Made by a program: the position numbers and the translations under genes. This document shows, piece after piece, positions 5,847-7,040 of a stretch of DNA of 7,040 nucleotides (positions are counted from its first letter, which is position 1; every line of letters begins with the position of its first letter). Under the pieces are notes generated by a model, which ran no database searches, was not told where the DNA came from, and was given only the letters and a program-made list of their open reading frames with translations. Source of the stretch: Dehalococcoidales bacterium (GTDB lineage: Bacteria; Chloroflexota; Dehalococcoidia; Dehalococcoidales; UBA5627); contig JAAYNN010000170.1 of the NCBI GenBank assembly GCA_012520835.1, forward strand, positions 1 to 7,040, read 5' to 3'.

Positions 5847-6536
5847 ATGGCTGAAAAGTATGGCGATAGCAAAGAGTTATCTCGCCGGAATTTTCTTAAA
5901 ATTGCCAGTGGTTCGGCAGCCGGTTTAGTCTTAGGAGGAGCTCTTTACGGATTGGCCGATTCAGCTGAAAAGGTATCGGCACAAGCAGTTTCTGAAGGTT
6001 ACTTGGTGGTAGACAGTAAACATTGTATCGGTTGTATGTCATGTATGATGGTTTGCTCTCTGGTACACGAAGGAGAAATAAATACCGATTATTCCAGAAT
6101 ACAAATCATTAACAATCGTTTTTCTGCCTGGCCTGATGATATACGGATTGCGCAGTGTCGCCAGTGTGTTACAGCTCCATGCATTATGGCTTGTCCTACC
6201 AGAGCCTGCCACATAGATGAGGACAACGGTAATGCCAGAGTAATAGACCAACGTAAGTGTATAGGGTGTCAAATGTGTATTCAGGCGTGCCCATTCATCC
6301 CTCATAGAACGATATGGAATTCGAAAAAGAACGTGTCGATGAAGTGTGATTTTTGTGCAAACACACCTTATTGGGATGAAGAAGGTGGTGTAGGCGGAAA
6401 GCAGGCTTGTGTTGAAACTTGTCCGGTAAAGGCAATAAGGTTTGTAAACTATATTCCCGACCAGGTAGATGAACATGGGTATGAGTTCGACGTGCTGACA
6501 AGTAATACTGAATCAACTTCAATGGGAGGTCATTAA
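5847..6536 (+). CDS. Tat-exported protein with four [4Fe-4S] clusters (DmsB/HybA-like)
   Basis: A 229-residue electron-transfer subunit. The N-terminus carries a clear Tat signal, SRRNFLK (12-18), and a hydrophobic stretch up to about residue 36, with possible cleavage near SAQA (44-47). Sixteen cysteines fall in four groups: C60/63/66/70, C104/107/112/116, C138/141/144/148 and C167/170/188/192. This is the pattern of the four-cluster Fe-S subunits of DMSO reductase-type and formate dehydrogenase complexes. It would carry electrons between the FdnI-like cytochrome b upstream and the AOR-type enzyme downstream. The Tat signal places it outside the cytoplasmic membrane. A consensus AGGAGG lies 11 bases before the ATG. 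The gene ends one base before the AOR-type ATG, and the ribosome site of that gene (GGGAGG) lies within its last codons, indicating coupled translation. Confidence 0.92.
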   Translation: MAEKYGDSKELSRRNFLKIASGSAAGLVLGGALYGLADSAEKVSAQAVSEGYLVVDSKHCIGCMSCMMVCSLVHEGEINTDYSRIQIINNRFSAWPDDIRIAQCRQCVTAPCIMACPTRACHIDEDNGNARVIDQRKCIGCQMCIQACPFIPHRTIWNSKKNVSMKCDFCANTPYWDEEGGVGGKQACVETCPVKAIRFVNYIPDQVDEHGYEFDVLTSNTESTSMGGH

Positions 6537-6537
6537 T

Positions 6538-7040
6538 ATGTCTTATACGGGGAAAATATTAAGACTGGATTTGACAAACAGGACAAGCAGCATCATAGAT
6601 ACAGAACCTTATCAGCAATGGGGGGGAGGTTTTGGAATAAGCCAGGCTGTTTTCTGGGATGAATGTGAGGATGTAACCGTGGGAGGGTTCGATCCTAAAA
6701 ATGTTCTCGTTATTGCTACGAATCCCATGACCGGAACCCTTGCCCCCAGTGTCGGTAACAAAATAGAAATGACGGGGATCCAGGTTTACTCATATCCTAA
6801 GGAATATTATACTCGTACCAATTGCGGGCAATTTGTCGGACCTATGTTGAAGAGAGCTGGCTGGGACGGTATAGTTATTAAAGGTGAAGCAAGCAGTCCG
6901 GTTTGGGTAAATATTATCAATGATAAAGTCGTTTTCGAGGATGCCTCGGATTTATGGGGGAAAGATACTCATTATACCCAGAAAGAAATCTGGCGGCGTG
7001 TTACCGGAAGAAAAAGCCCCGGAGAATGGGCCAGTGTTGC
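6538..7040 (+). CDS. AOR-family tungsten/molybdenum-pterin oxidoreductase (N-terminal part)
   Basis: The first 167 codons of a gene cut by the window edge; full-length family members have about 600 residues. The start reads MSYTGKILRLDLTNRTSS, matching the GK-R-DL opening of aldehyde:ferredoxin oxidoreductases. Further family landmarks are FDPKNVLVIATNPMTGT (51-67, compare DPLSPENxLxxAxGPLTGT), NCGQFVGPMLKRAGWDGIVIKG (95-116, compare NSGGFFGPELKxAGYDxIxxxG) and DASDLWGKDT (135-144). This N-terminal domain binds the metal-bis-pterin cofactor; the cysteines for the [4Fe-4S] cluster lie in the missing part. The protein is divergent. N74 sits where P. furiosus AOR has R76, and the SPLTG motif is replaced. 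No signal peptide is visible. Substrate unknown: aldehyde oxidation, or another AOR-superfamily reaction such as BamB-type reduction, is possible. A GGGAGG ribosome site is 8 bases upstream. Confidence 0.9.
   Translation, partial: MSYTGKILRLDLTNRTSSIIDTEPYQQWGGGFGISQAVFWDECEDVTVGGFDPKNVLVIATNPMTGTLAPSVGNKIEMTGIQVYSYPKEYYTRTNCGQFVGPMLKRAGWDGIVIKGEASSPVWVNIINDKVVFEDASDLWGKDTHYTQKEIWRRVTGRKSPGEWASV

Noticed and set aside
6039..6476. A 145-codon minus-strand open frame opposite the four-cluster Fe-S gene
   Set aside because: It lies wholly antisense to a gene with sixteen correctly spaced cysteines and a Tat signal, and shows no domain of its own.

Overview
The window carries two divergently transcribed gene clusters for membrane-linked redox enzymes, separated by an AT-rich gap of about 600 bases. 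It looks like a chromosomal segment of a strictly anaerobic bacterium of moderate G+C content. A degenerate GTCATTCTGA-type interspersed repeat near the left edge and the style of the genes would suit an uncultured Chloroflexota (Dehalococcoidia-like) lineage, but this placement is a guess; no rRNA or other phylogenetic marker is present.

Left cluster, minus strand (4352 down to 363): a complete uptake [NiFe] hydrogenase operon of group 1 type. The order is Tat-exported Fe-S small subunit, catalytic large subunit, four-helix b-type cytochrome (HyaC-like), hydrogenase maturation protease (HyaD/HybD-like) and an unrecognised 59-residue two-helix membrane protein. The small and large subunit genes abut with no spacer and the other gaps are 12 to 20 bases, so this is one transcription unit. 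It ends at a strong intrinsic terminator at 283-327. In function, the enzyme oxidises H2 outside the cytoplasmic membrane and passes electrons through three Fe-S clusters and the cytochrome to the quinone pool. The protease trims a 15-residue C-terminal tail from the large subunit after Ni insertion. The general hyp maturation genes are not in the window.

Intergenic region (4353-4947): no ordinary gene. It holds a good candidate promoter for the right cluster (TTGACA with an extended -10), a weaker candidate for the hydrogenase operon, and a hydrogenase leader of roughly 200 bases with three small hairpins and two tiny ORFs.

Right cluster, plus strand (4948 to beyond 7040): an FdnI-like multi-helix cytochrome b, a Tat-exported protein with four [4Fe-4S] clusters, and the first 167 codons of a divergent aldehyde:ferredoxin oxidoreductase (AOR) family tungsten/molybdenum-pterin enzyme. 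The AOR-type gene is the likely catalytic subunit. The arrangement suggests a membrane-anchored, possibly exported AOR-type oxidoreductase tied to the quinone pool, unlike classical soluble ferredoxin-linked AORs. This is the most unusual part of the window.

A second notable detail is in the hydrogenase small subunit. A cysteine (C288) lies where standard [NiFe] hydrogenases have the conserved proline beside the medial [3Fe-4S] cluster, which predicts a [4Fe-4S] medial cluster. The left edge (1-282) holds no convincing gene.
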